A program made the translations under genes and the position numbers. From Toxonevra muliebris (Eukaryota; Arthropoda; Insecta; Diptera; Pallopteridae): 64,000 bases of DNA. Positions 13,601-28,600 of the stretch are shown here, in pieces; position 1 is the first letter of the stretch, and each line of letters begins with the position of its first letter. Location of the stretch: NCBI GenBank assembly GCA_963691655.1, contig OY829327.1, positions 58,478,079-58,542,078 of the forward strand, given 5' to 3'. A model generated the notes under the pieces. The model was not told the DNA's origin. It made no database searches and was given only the letters and a program-made list of their open reading frames with translations.

Positions 13601-16600
13601 ACAACATTCTAATTTTGGCGACAAGTACACGGCTCGCTGTCCGCAAATTCGTGCCGTTATCAGACAGTACATGTTTGATCACTCTTTGAAGACAGAAGAA
13701 TTGTTTAAAAACCATGAGAAATTAATCAGATGATAATGAGTGCGTAATTGCAATGTGAACGGCGCTCACTGTGAGTCATGTAAAAAGAACTCCCAATGTT
13801 TTTCACCTCGCCTAAAGACCACGACGTCAATTGGCCAAAAATAGTCCACATCTGTAACTGTGAAGGACCCTGTGAAGGTTAATAACAATTCTTTAGACAG
13901 TTGACTCATTTTCATTCACATGTAACTTGCTTGAAAGTCAAAGGCTTTTAGTATAATTTATTTTAGATATATTAGGTTTTGTAGAAATACCCGAACAACG
14001 GAACGAAGTAAAATTATGATAATTCTTTATAAAAGTAGGAGTGGCAATATCTACTAGGATATGAAACTGCATGGTCATACCTGAAATAGCTTCGAAATTA
14101 TAGCGCTTTCAAGATTTTACATGTATGGAAAGTGGGCGTGGTAATGTTTAAGTTTGCAGTGCATCAGTTTTGTTTGTAACAAGTACAAAAAAGACATAGA
14201 GATAGTGTTGGCTAAATGAAGTAAATCCCATACTAAATGCCATACGTCTTGATTTACCCAGACATGCCTCTGCGGTCTCGGTGCAATGTCCCAGTTACAC
14301 TTTTACGGTGAAATATTTTTATTTCAAACGTACGCTTTGTTTTTACTTTAAAGATGATCTGAACTTTCAGCTCTCTAAATGCCATGGTACCCCCTCCCAA
14401 AAATATGCACTGTAAAAAAGTTGCAACTTTAGTTAAAAAATACCTTTGACATCTTACCTTCATCATTTAAGGCTGCTGATTTTGACTTTGTGTTTTTCTT
14501 TAACACTGTAAAGTTCCACCAAAATTGAGTCAACCAACACTTGTCAATTGCATTGAAAATTGAATATTTATGTTAAAATGATATATGTAGCTCAGGAACT
14601 ATTTGTAGTATGGTATATCTCTGGAACCATATATGTATAGTCCAATACTGAAATTTTCTACAATGACCTTTTTAATACTTTTTTACGACTTTTTTTGACT
14701 TCTTTTTTTTTACTAGGTAGTAAAAAAAGACCTTCTTTTACAACTTTTTTTTGTGATAAAATTACGCACTACCCAAACTTTGTCAGCGGATCGGACTGGT
14801 TATTTTTATTAGGCATGCAAATAGTAAAAGTAGTAAAAACCAGCAGACAACTATACTATATTGCTATTTTTGTATACAAAAAATAATCCGTTATCAATGA
14901 AAATAGCAGAGGATGTTGAAGTTTATATCCTCTTCAAAACCCTTTTTGACTTTTCTTCTAGCTTGTTTGGTTTTCGAGTAATTAAATTTTTCCTATAGGC
15001 TCCGCACTCAAAAATTCAAATAAACAAAGATGCGCGCGCATCCACAGTACATCCAAAGTACTAAATTAGCAATTTCTTAAATATTAAATATCTCGAAAAT
15101 TATGACATATACAAAAAAAATGTTTTTTAGGAAATCACTCAAGCTTTTTTTTTTGTGGTAATTAATTTTTTGATATCTCCAACGGTTAACCAGTTATTAG
15201 TAAAAAAGGCTTTTTTCACCAAAGGGGAATTTTTTTGGGGGGGGGGGGGTGGGCGCTCTGCCACTCCAGGACTGATTTTTGTGGTTTTGAAATCTATCAT
15301 ACCCCCACTAACATTTACTGAAGAAAAATCTCAGTTCAGAATTTTTATGATGTATATCTTTATAATGACTGGACTATAACTTTCTTCTATATATTTTATT
15401 TCTTCTCAGTGTGCCCAAATGAATTATTTGAAATTATTGAGAACAAAAAGTACTCAGTACTCGAAAAAAGTATCGATAATTTACTCGTATCTACGTATGC
15501 AACACTATGTTATCACAACTTCCAATGTAATTGAGAACTCCAAGAAGCATTCACCACTGTTTCTAAAGTATTAATACTTGTTCGGTTACTAAGGAAAAGG
15601 AATAATAAACTTTCTGGAAAAGGAATAATAAAGTCTGCAACCTAATTCTAGTAATTTTTGAACAACATATGGTATTGAAACATGTAATATTTACAAATAT
15701 TCGAATTTTATCTTACGTTTATCAAATACACAAAATTCACACAGCAATAAACCAAATAATTGAACAAAAATACTTCTGGCTTCTTAGTTAATATTGCATC
15801 ATGCACCTTTGATATCATTTCCACATAACTAAACTAAATAAATAAAGGAATTTCCAGTGATGATTGCATACTGTGCATGTGCACAGTGGCACATTTTGTA
15901 AAACTTATACTACAAAAAGGTGTTTACTATGTATTTTGAATTATAATATTGATATAATTAAAAAAAAATCCTCCTTTATAAGAGGAAGTATAGATTGAGA
16001 TATGCCCATGGTTATGCTCTCCAAGTTCTGACCGATTTTGTGTGAAACTATCAAAAAGTATCCAAACAGAAAAACTTAACTTTCTAAATTGTTGCAGACC
16101 AATGTCAACCTTTTCACCGATTTCGATCCCAGATAAAATTTAAATTTTTTTTAAGATAATTAGGGCAAAAATCTGGTCAAAAAATTTGTATATTTGTACA
16201 AAAAATTTATTATCAAATGTAAAAACACAAGAAAACAAGAACAAAATAATGAAGTGTCTTTTCGCATCTAATGTGCGCCAAATATAAGACAAGAAATGAG
16301 AAATGTTATCTAAAGGATAAGCGCCAGCGTTTGAATTTTCAAACAATCAGGCATATATTTGCAATAATTCCTCATGATTATTCTTTTAATCTTTTTTTTT
16401 AATTATTGTTAACAATTAATTTAAAAAGAGCCTAAAAATAAGGTTTGCAGAAATATACTCCTAGTAGCGAGGGAGAGGGGGTTGGTCATGAGGGGATATA
16501 TTTTTTCTTTTGCTGAAAAATTAGGCTTATACCTATATAGTTAAACACCACGGGCTGTGGCACCTATTGCATGGATACATAGATTCTATATTGTAACTAA

Positions 16601-19600
16601 AATAAAACTGGAAGTTTTTAAGTGATTATTCGAATTTCCTCATAGTAAATTTGTGATTTGTCCCAATGCCACTCTCATATATGTCGTACGAGTTCATTCA
16701 ATAATAACATACGACAGAAAATAATATGAAACGTGTTCAATACGTTCACCTACTGACTTCACACAAACCACGAATGATGAAGAGATAGTAAGAGAATATC
16801 TTCTAGTAAGAACTATCTATATTTTCAATCATTTTTTGCTCCAACAGTTTGTGATGAATTTTAATAGAAAATCATGTGAAAGCGAAGAGCTTTCAGTAGG
16901 TATCCTGTTGGGCAACCAACTAGTTTAAAGTTAGTAAATCAACTAGTTTTCTTCCACACATTCGAATAGTTGATTTGGTTCAAGCGTAAAATTATTATAG
17001 AATTTGATTTAATATTTTATAGTACTTTTTTCTTACATGTTCATATAATATTATTGTTATATAAACTTGTTTATTTTTATAAGTATATTTCAAATGGAAC
17101 TTATAATAAACTCTTATATATTTCAAGAATTTACGTTCTTTTAAAATCAAAAAATGTAGACAGAAGAAGAATAAAGGAAAAAAACAATATAATATATTTT
17201 AAATTGAACTAAATAGTTATGTAAATGAAACAATATCATTAACATGAATAACGTTATGAAATGAAAAATCATAATTTATGTTTTGAGTTAAACAAATCAT
17301 GTAAATGTTTAATTTTTCACAAATCTTTATTTTTCTTGTATAAATTCACACATAATGATGCACCATTAAAATACAACTCTGCTAAAAAGAAGGTTAGGTT
17401 AAAAGTGGCGGCGAATGCCTCACATAGTGCAAAGTAATAGTATGTGCAAAGTTTTCTAATAGAGGGAAATAAAGAACGCATCCCTAGACCCATCCCATCT
17501 AGACATAGTTAGTATAGCAAAGACTGTATTCTAAAGTGTACTTTGTGACGGAGTCAGTACAGTATCTGCATTAGATCAGTCGTTTTCCACGAAACCATGG
17601 CATGATACTTCAGAAAGTAATACCCAGTAACTACGCCAATCAGTAAGCTGCATTCTTTACTAGAGAGTGAGAACAGAAATTCAGTTTTGGTAGAAGAGTA
17701 TTGTGGCCAACAACAGTTTTCTATTTGAGTCAGAGAAAAATTGTTTATTTAAAGGCGCGTAATGGCAACAGAATTATGGCGAGATGTTACAGGGCTCTAC
17801 CTCACAGCATGGACCTTACTTTGCAAGCTCGTCCGCCACCTCATTTCGCATTGTACCAGAATGTCCAGGCACCCAGCAAAGTTGTAGCTTATTGTTGGTA
17901 CTGAGGGTTTGAAAGGAGTTGTGGCATTTATTTACCAATTTAGACTTTATAATATGGCTTTCTATGGCCTTCAGAGCAGGTTGATTGCCTGAATAAATAA
18001 TTATTCGCAGATCATTTAGGCTGCTCATGAGGGTTTCAAATGGCATGTAGTCATGTGTATTGCTCCTATTTCAACTTGAAAGACGCTACAGTTAAGGTTA
18101 ATGCTTGGCTCAAAGAATGCTACGCTAAACTTAGTTTTGGAGGCGTCAGTGTAGACGGTTGTAATGTTGGCTGGGTCACCAGACCTTTGAAGCCATGATT
18201 CTGTTGAAAAGTTTTGAAACCCCACGCCTTCACAAAAAGATCTATAGATAATAATGAGAGACTCGGTGGAAGTGGATCTCTGAGCCCTTGTGATACCCAC
18301 ACAAATGAGACATTGAAGCTTTCCGAATTGCATAACACTACAAAATTGAGTCTTGATATCTTTCCGATTTGAAATTAAATTTAAAAAATTGAAATGGAAA
18401 ATTCATGGCCCCCTGCTTCACCTCTCCACCCATATCTCTTTTTTTACCACCTGGTGCTGGAAAAATTTCAAATAATCTTTCTAATTTTTTTTTTAATTAA
18501 TTTATAAACTTTTTAAATTCAGTCCTTAGAGAAAAATTTCGAATAAAAAGTGCTAACTTTACTAACGTAGAAAAATTCCTTTTTTTATGAATTTTTCAAC
18601 ACAAAACTTGAAAAAATAATCTTAAATTACAGAAGGAAAAAGATTCGTTAGGGAATTGGTAGAATCCATCGAATACATCATTGTATTCACTGACGGCTCC
18701 AGGGTGGGGGTTTTAACACAAAAACCGATGCTTTCGACACATAAATCGCGATTCTCAAAACAAGTCTACAGTCTTTGAAAATTAAATAGTTTTAATGCTT
18801 CTACAGCAATCAAGCTTTAGAACATACAGAATTTAGCACCCTAAGAAAATAAAACCTTCTCACCTAGGACCCGCCAGTGTTTGTATTTAATTTTTTGTAT
18901 TTATCCGTATTATAAAAACTAATTATAAATATTTCCTCCCAATGGAAAGTGTTACTATAGAAATGTATATCCAGTGTGATATCTTTGGTCATAGTCCCTA
19001 ATCACGACTGGGCATACGTTTACACACATTTACAAGTATTAGGTTTCCAATTTAATTTGCTATCTAATATTGTACCTAAAAATTTTGCATGTTTCGGAAC
19101 TTTAAGTGTTTAGGTGTTTAAATATACAAAATTACTTGCCGCATATATAAACGAAATTTATCCTAAATAATTTTTTTCAGTTAAAATAAAAAATATTTGG
19201 CTTACTTCGTAAAATTAAATTTGACTTCCTTTTATATTTTTACTTCTGAGTATTTCGAAGCATATGCTTTTTCCTTCTGCTTATTTTCTGCTTGAACACA
19301 ATTTTAATAATATTTCATATTAAAACGCTTGTATTTATTTTCCATTTCCTCCCCTGCCACCCTCGTAACTAAGTAGAATAAGAGTAGGTATCTTAGCGGC
19401 TTCTTGAGCACATCATGTCACATAATTTTCTTTTTCCCCCCAATTGGTTTTTTTTTTTTGGTTTCCAAATCGTTGTGGTTTCGTTGTTGCTGTAGTTATT
19501 TGCTGGCATGTCAACGCAAGAGTTGACTCGACTCCTTTCAGCTTGAAAATAGAACGAACGAACCATCTGAGAAAGACGAAAAATTAATGCGTTCTCCCGC

Positions 19601-22600
19601 AATGATCCCAACAATTTGTTTCCGTTTCGCAATAGTTGTCATTGTCAGACTTCGTCTATCAACTTATACTATTCTATTTTACGTTTTTTTTCTTCTTTCT
19701 GTGGTAGTTTATTGCGGATCATTTGTCACTTGTTTGGAAAGTATTAAAATAATATAACTTCGTTTGGATTCTCTTATTCTTTCTCTCATATTATCCCTTA
19801 TCAAACAAATGATTACCAAAACTAAAATACTGCCGTTTAAGTATTTAATGGAAATACTGATTAAATTTGGACCCGAGTAACTAATTATATTAATTATGCA
19901 TATATTTTTAATGCCAGTAGGATATTTAGTTGTTTGCTTACCTTTTAAATTCAAAGGGCTGACACAAGGCATACTGGTTGACTGGTTTCAGTTTCATTAA
20001 TCTGATAATTATTATTTAACTAGGTGATTGAGTAAACGCATATTTATACAATATTTAATTAGTGATAGTTTAGAAAGTTCTATAGTTTGTCGATAAGGCA
20101 TTCAGTTTTATCCTTACTTATGTAAGTTCTTTGAATTTATTTCATGTAAGGAGTGAGATTGAAAAAATCTTAACACACGTTTTACCTAATAATATTTTTT
20201 GGGTGTAAAATTAAAAAATTTCTTCGATCTAGTTATCTTTGAAAAATATGTCAATTGTTATTTTTAATGACAAACATGTGGATTTATTGTGAGTTTGATC
20301 GAAATTAGTGAAGAAAAAGAAGTACGTCTTAAAATTATTAAAAATTTTCAAAAAAATCCAAATTGGTCCTACAAAAAATTGGCCAAAGAATTGAAGGTCT
20401 GCCGTTAAACTGTTTCCAATGTTATTGAACAGTTTCAGGAGAATTTGATCATCGATAGGAAACCTGGTTCGGGAAGAAAACAAGGACCACATGATATTGG
20501 GAAAGCCAAGAAAATAGAAAGCATATTGAAAAGATCTCTGTGTTTACTTCTGGTAGAAAAGCTACCCGCTTAGCCCAGTTCTCTGGCTATTTAGTGCGAA
20601 AAGTTAAAGCCAATGCAGGTTTGAAAACATACAAAGCCCAAAAAGTTCGGAAATTACAATCGAATTTCATACAAAAATATTCATGTTGTATAATGTACGA
20701 CGAAACGTATGTACTGGCAGATTTTACGCAGCTTCCGGGTCAAAATTTTTATGATGATGATGCTCGAGGAAATGTCGAAGAACAATTTAGAATCCAAAAG
20801 CAGACAAAATTTCCTAAAAAATTCCTGGTATAGCAAGCAATATGCAGTTGCGGCAAAAGAAACAAGTCATTTGTTACAGTGGGCTCTATAAATACCGAAA
20901 TATACATCAAAGAATGTTTGAAAAAAAGCCTTCTTCCTTTCATGAGAGAGCACAATGTGTCCACATATTTTTGGCCCGATTTAACATCATGTCACTACGG
21001 CAAGAAAGCTCTGGAGTGGTACCAAAGTAATAACATAGTTTTTGTACCAAGAGAGGCCAATCTTCCAAATTGTCCAGTGGAGAGATATTGGGCTCTTGCG
21101 AAAAGAAACTTAAAGAGCACAAGAAAGGTATCCCAAGATATCCAAGATTTTAAAAGGAGATGGGCAAACTGTTCCAAAAAGATGTCTGAAACAACTATCA
21201 AATCTCTGATGGAAGGCTTACCAAAAAAGGTCCACGAGTTCATAAATAGTGGTTAGGATTATAAAAGTTATATTTTTCTGTAATTTGTAAAATATTATCA
21301 ATTAAATAAAAAAAATCAAAACTCTAAGATCAACTGTTTAAAACTTATTGAATTTTATATATGTATGTTAAGATTTTTCGATCTCACTCCTTAATAATTA
21401 AGGGGCTACGCGCACTCAGAGGTATGGGATTTTCAAGAATTTTTTGATGTGTTAACATCTTTACTGGGGGTATTTCAAAAATTTCCAGGTCACATTTCCA
21501 TGTAACACATTCCATGCACACTTTTCTTTTTCTTCTTTGTAAGTAATTTTATTTTACAACATACAAAGCCCAAAAGTATGCAATACATAATTAATATATG
21601 AAAAATGACTGTGGAATATTCTTGTAGTATTGGAACAACTCTGCACATTGTTGTATTTGTCAGTGCTTTTGCCCAAAAATTGCACGACTATTACAAAGTG
21701 AGTAATGCGTGAAGTATATCGTTACTTCATGTGACGCGAGCAAACGGGACTCATTTTAGGTTTTTAAACTGTTGTATAATGTTTTTTATTTAATACATAT
21801 TACCAAGTTCTTACACTATATTTTAAGTAACTTTAACGAAAATTAAAAAAAAAACTATTAATGCCGGACCAAGTTATCAACTCGATTGTGCGCCCTCTAT
21901 CTTAAAAGTACTTTGCGCTGGCCATCAAATTTCGCAAAATTAGAGCCTCTGTGATTGTAGGAAAATTCGTTCATTATTTGTTTATAAAAAAAATAACTTT
22001 TTAAAATACCGTCGCCACCGTACAGGAAGAAGTTTTCAGCAAAACACGTTTAAAGTTTCACCCTTCTGTCTACGTAAAAGAACCCTACAATTATTATAAG
22101 GTATCATTAATTTTATGAGATCGATTTTAAATTTTTACATAATACTTTCGAAATATTGTACTTGAAGAAAATGCGAAAATTAAATTTCTTTAAAATTCCG
22201 AGGGAATATATCTCCTTAAAAGTTGTATCCACTCAGAATTTATTAAAAGCACACAGTGTTTTATTATTGTGTTATTTATTGGAATTGTAATGCTACTCAG
22301 AAAATTCCAAGAATATAACTGTTTCCACAATCGATGAACGGGCTTAGCCCGAAAAGCACCCAATCTTAAAACTTTTTACTGAACAATTTAGTGACGTCAA
22401 CAAAGCATAATTAACATAGTTTGCTTAATATTGGGACTTAGGGGATTCACCAGTCCAGAGATCGAAAAAATTCAGTTTTTTCAAAATTTTTTAGATAAAT
22501 TGGGCAATGAAAACAAATGATATCAGTTCTTTTATTAACTATTCATGAGAAACTATTTGAGAAAATCTTTGACAAAAATTATCTTTCAATTAGTATCTAT

Positions 22601-25600
22601 TTATTTAGTCAATGGAAAAAAAATTCCTTAATGGGCTTCGAGTTCAGTCAACTCTCTTCTCCCCTATAAAGCAATTACTCTCTGTCTGAGAATCGAACTT
22701 GAGTCAGCTGAAACTGCAGTCTACGCTCATTCGCTAGTCCACCGAGTTACAGAAAGACGAAGCATAGTGCTGCAATCCCATACAATAGCTGGACAAAATT
22801 TGAAGAAGTGCTCCGATTTTAATGAAACTCCATATTAGAGTGGTCCTTAATTTTTAAGTTTGGAATATTTTTCCATACGCTCACTAATTTTGTTCCTTTA
22901 TGCTAATAATGTAAGCTGTAAAAGCTTCAGGCAAAAATATTTATATTTAAACGTGCCTCCTCGGCTTCAAAAAATGTGATATGTATGTATGTAATATGCT
23001 GCTTATTTATTTAAATTACTATTTTTATTACTATATATATTGGTTTTTCCATCTATTATACCACCATTAACAATTACTGAAAAAAAATCTCAGATAAGAA
23101 TTGTTATGAACTTCTGGAGGATTTTTTACTTTACCGACTGGACTATTTTATAATACGGGAGTGTTTTTCACATATAAACTTTGAGTCCGAGGAGGCACGT
23201 TTTAATTTAAATATTTTTGCCTGAAACTTTTACAGTTTACATTTTTCACATAAAGGAACAAAATTAGGGGGCGTAGAGTAAAAACAATTTATAAAAAATT
23301 TCACCCATATGCCTAAAAACCACTCTACTCCATATACACTAGCTTGCCTTGCCTATAGAGGTCTCTAGTGGAAAATAGCCAGTCGATTTTGAGTCAAAAG
23401 CTTAAAAATAAGCTTTGAAAAGGTAAATAGCTTTAATCGTTGATAACTTCTAAAATATTTATTGAATTTTAACTAGTTATTTTCGAAACAATTTTTTTAA
23501 AAATAGCTAGGGTAATATTTTGTTCTGAAAAAGTTTTGATCTACGAGTGAAATTTAACCAAATGAAATTCTCAGTTATCAATTTTATTTTAATAGAAATT
23601 AATAAAAACGCTTTATGCAGAAAACATGGTTACTTAAGACTTCCACAATCATGACTGCAAATTTCATGTCTCTACGTCTTGTTTGTCCTTGATGGAAATT
23701 TAAAAAAAAAACTCAGCTATGGAGCTGTAGACAACCACAACAAACCACAATCACCAATTTTTAAATTTTCTCTTGTATTTTATGGAAACCATTTATAAAA
23801 AAAAATTTTACGAAAAATGTATGCACTTAGGTTTTAAAATTGACCTCAAAAACATAAAAACGAATTTAAAATGTTCGGCAATGCCTAATACAACTGAATG
23901 CATATTATTATTAACCCAGTAATACCTAGCAGCACCTTATCCTGCAAAAAAACAATTTTTTTCTCAAGTTACTCTCTTGATCTATTTACTTTGGTTTCCG
24001 CTCGTCCTTAATAAGTTAATAAAATTTGTTAAACAGTTATTGTAGGCCACATCAAAATCAGTGTTGCCTATAGGCAGCATTGGGTATGAAAGGGTTTAGC
24101 CCAGCTTTTGGGAGTGTATTCAAAATGGAGTATGCAGGTTTTTGTTTGTACTAGATTTCGCCCCAAATAATTGTTCACTGTAATTAATCCGATCGAATGA
24201 AAAGTTTTTCGACATATTTATTGATTTCAAAATCATTTATACTCTGTATTCATTTTCAAATGGCATAATAAACATGGTTTTGAAAAAACAAGAAAAATTA
24301 GCTCAAAATTAAATCCATTCTAACATAATAATTAAACTAGTTTACAGCCAAAATTACCAATGAATTATTATTTAAAAATATTTATCCAATCGATTCAAAA
24401 TGTATAAACCTAAGATGAGAAATTTTAATATCATATAATTTAATTTCATATACTGTTTATTTAAATCGATTTTTTCAGATTACAATATTACTTAAATTGT
24501 TCTCCAGAGTATACTCTTTTGTTGTACTTTAATGATTTGTTTTTATTGTAAAGTATTTATTTGAAATTTACAGAAAGGGACTTTATATTTCGGATGTGCC
24601 ACTGCATGATGCCACCAGAGATTTGGTGCTCTTGTCTGAGAAATTTGAAGCTGAATACAAGTTAACAAAAAATCTGGAAATGCTAACCGATAAGCTACAA
24701 CAAACCTACAGAGATCTTGAAAGCGAAAAGCAAAAAACCGACAGGTGAGCTCAATTGATGAAAATCATATGTAATTACAAGTAAAACAAATTTATTTGTA
24801 ATTTTTTTGCAGATTACTATATTCAGTACTGCCAAAATCGGTGGCAAATGAATTACGGCATCAAAGGCCCGTGGCACCGAAACGGTAGGAGCTTTTGTTT
24901 TTTTTTTTTAATTTAACTCAATATGAACGTATTAAATGATTAAAATTTCTTTTCCTTTTTTGTAAAAATGTTTCTTTTTTTCGTATGCTGATGCCAACCA
25001 ACAGCTATGACTCAGTGACGCTTATGTTTTCAGGCATAGTAGGTTTTGGTAAATATTGCGCTGAAAACACAGATGCCGAGGGTGCTATGAAAATTGTGAA
25101 AATGCTAAATGAACTTTACACTATATTTGATGCTTTAACAGACTCCAAGCGTAATCCAAATGTTTACAAGGTAAATTCCAAAAAAGAAAAAACGCAAACT
25201 ACAGAAAAAAGTGGCGCATAAAAAATTACATTTTTTTATTAAGATTTTTGTAGCTGCTACGAATTGCAAACGTTGCACTTTTCTAGCTTAATGTGACTTT
25301 TGCAAAAAAAAACAAATTCTAAAGTGCTTTCTTGCTATACTCGTTTGTATACATACCGACAGAGAAAATAAGTGAAAAATTATATTTTCATTCGAAAATG
25401 TAGCGCCCACAAAAGCACTCAATTATCACATCCGGCTCTTTTTTCCATTTTTTGTTGTCCTTTTTGTGTGCCATGTTTCAGCTTTTAACGTAACCAACAA
25501 GAAGTAAAGAGTTGAGAGAGATGCTAAAATCATTATCCTTAAATTGGTACAAAGTAGAAGAAAGCATAAAAATGTTTTTTATTGATTTGCCTTTGCCCCA

Positions 25601-28600
25601 AAGTACTACAATGAACACACTGGCATAAGCCGCTAGTTATACATACATATGTATGTATGTGCATTGTACATACATATACGTTTGAATGTGCTTACAAAAA
25701 TTTGGGTCAATTGTCATGGCCATATTTTTATGGCCACACACAGTGCTATATGCATGCATACATGTACATTGTGGTGGCTTTGGTAGTTGTCATAAAATAA
25801 TTGTTGTCTATTTATTTCAGTACAAATTGCTTTGCAAATTTAAAATGGAATCATTTAAAACTTTGACTTTGTGATTTTTTTATTGTTACTATATAGTATA
25901 TACTATACCCATATATGTAGGGATGTTTATATTTTATAAAGTTTTACTGTTTTATTTCAGATGTAGAAACGTTTTTATTTTATAAAGTTGTATTGCTTTA
26001 TTTCAAAATAAAAGTAGTATTCAATTTATAATAGATTTAGAAAAAATTAATTAATTGTAAAATTATATTATAATTCATAGTCTTGTGCCACCGAACTACT
26101 AAAAATGACAACGATTAAATGCAAAGATATCAGCGACCGATCAACGTACTCTACAACTGAATTATTCAACTGACAACTGATAACTGATTTCTTCAACTTC
26201 TCGAAATAGTACCGCTGATGCTTTTACTCTCCAATTCTTGACATAGTACTGCTACCCCTTTGACAATCAACTTCTCGAAATAGTACTGCTACTCCTTTTA
26301 CATATATATATATAAGACATTCTCTGTCAATGGGAGACCCCCCCCTGTCCAAAATTGGTTAAGGTTTTTTAGGGCATGTTTAGGCTCAAATGAAAGCTTA
26401 TTATCTCTAGTTTCGAATGCAACAAAGCCTTTTTTGATTTTACATGATGGCGGACCAATATGGCGGTTGCAGCCACCTCACCTTAAAATAATAGTTTTAT
26501 CAAGCGTATGTTTACCCAAATCATCATAAAAAAACAGATAAAGCCTTTTTCCGTATATTTTTTTTCACTGGAAATGTCACGTGTTGTCTCTAACCTCAAA
26601 AAAAGTCCATAAAGACTGTATTCGGGTTTTATGCTTACCTAACTCATCATAAAACGACGAGAAAAGCCTGTTTTTGTGTAGTTTCAGCTGATGAACATGA
26701 ATCTAATATTATTTTCCACAGGAAATGTTAAAAATCTCAAAAAACAGTTGTACGTGTCTTACGTGTCCCAAGTTATCAGAAAACTTCCCAAAAAACTTAT
26801 TCTAAATTTTTCATTTCTTAATTTGGCTGTAACATACTTTTAGCGTTACCCAGAAATAACGACGTGTACTTAGTAGGTTAATAATGAAGAATGAAGTTTT
26901 TTGGGAAGTTTTCTGGTGATTTGGGATACGTGAGACACGAAAAAAAGTTTTTTGGGATTTTCGTTTTTTGAGGTTAGGGACGACATGTAACATTTCCTGT
27001 GGAAAATAATATTAGATTCATGTTCATCAGCTGAAACTACACAAAAATAGGCTTTCCTGTCGTATGATGACTTTGGGAAGCTTAAGGTCCGTAAAGCAGC
27101 CTTTTTGGAACTTTTTTGAGGTTAGGGACAACATGAAAGGCCTTGTTGCATTCGAAACTAGAGATAATAAGCTTCCATTTGAGACCAAACTTGCCCTAAA
27201 ATACCTTAACCAATCTCCCGGGGGTCTCCCATTAACAGAGAATGTCCCATATATATATATATATTTATAAGTATATATATACACAATTATGAAGCTCACA
27301 ATATTATATAAACATTTTAGTTCATATATTAAAAGCATGTATGCTGAAGCTATTTAGTTAAAAAACTATGAATCTCTGCACAGTTTTTAAAATATTTTAT
27401 TACAACATCAACTCAACATTTTTCGTTTTAGGTGGAAACTGTCGGAGATAAATACATGGCTGTATCCGGTTTACCCGATTACTGCGATGACCATGCAAAG
27501 TGCATTGCACGCTTAGCTTTAGATATGATGGATATAGCTAAAAATGTTAAAATGGGTCCAAATCCAGTGGTATGTTAAATTAATAATCATTTGAAGTATT
27601 TATGTCTAATGCAATCTCATTCATCCGTCCAATCCTTAACACGAACTTGAATGCTAAAGCATTTATTTTCATGGTGTCACAATGTGACATTAGTGATATA
27701 AGGTGTGCGCACGAAGAAATTGTAATATAAAAAAATCAAAAAATCAAGTAAGCGGTGAATCCAAATCATGCGGAAGCTTTATTTATTATACTTCGCTTTA
27801 TGTAAATTCGTTACAAAAAAATTAAAATTATTATTCTTTGTTTTTAAAGAAGATTCGAGCTTTCTTAGATATTTCTTAGGGAACTTGAATTTCTTTGGGA
27901 TCTGTACTTTTTTGGCAAGCCCGCCAATACATGATGCAACACTGAAATTTCGTTACAAAGTATGCCAGCAATTTTTTGTCCTATTTCTTGTGTCAATGTT
28001 TTTCATATCATTCCAATCTGGGACTTTCTGAACTTTGTACGATTTAACTCTAGCTTCCTTTTTCACTTTGTGGGTAAATGATTTAGAGCAACTGCATTTT
28101 CGAGCTACTTTTCTGCACGAAGTGGTCGGATTTTATGAAAAATATCCTTGACACGTTTAGCTCTGTATTAATCTCCCAATCCACATTTTCTGCCAGATCC
28201 CACCTTTCGATCAATGTTTAGATTGTCATCAAAATTTTTCAAAACCCGACTAACAGTTTGACGCGACACTTGAACAGTTTTGGCAATTTTGACTACATTT
28301 GTTCATTAAGCCTGTTTTCCATATATATAACTTCAATTAACGAATTTAACATGAACTTAAGTCATGACTTTGAAAATAAACGTCTAGATCTAATTTTTAT
28401 AGTCTTCTAAAAACTATCAATTTAGGATTTTGTTCAAAAACTTTCACAATGATTTTTAGCAAGCACTTTTGTGGAAATGAAAACAAGTTGTTTCGGCTTC
28501 ATCTGTCATTAAAACCAAAGATTATGGTACGCTATTTTTATTTATCGGACCCTTCTAACAAAAGTAGGAAGTAAAAAAGTGTGTTACAATTATTTCGTAC

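Larger units (their letters stand above)
12645..24573. other. Gycbeta100B intron 8 (11.9 kb)
   Basis: Holds the BEL/Pao, LINE RNase H and Tc1/mariner remains, a foldback MITE and several small repeats, all listed. Between them (about 13.7-17.3 kb, 18.4-20.1 kb, 21.4-22.7 kb, 23.4-24.5 kb) I see only AT-rich DNA with many A/T runs. A FTDGSRV motif near 18687-18707 (+) hints at another LINE RNase H scrap. Confidence 0.75.
25171..27431. other. Gycbeta100B intron 11
   Basis: 2,261 bases containing a short duplicated segment at about 25928-26010, the 37-bp tandem repeat and the foldback palindrome. No exon seen. Confidence 0.75.

Noticed and set aside
26301..26314. CRISPR-like or regulatory meaning of TA and ACAT repeats
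   Set aside because: Simple microsatellites common in fly introns, without spacers or conserved units.
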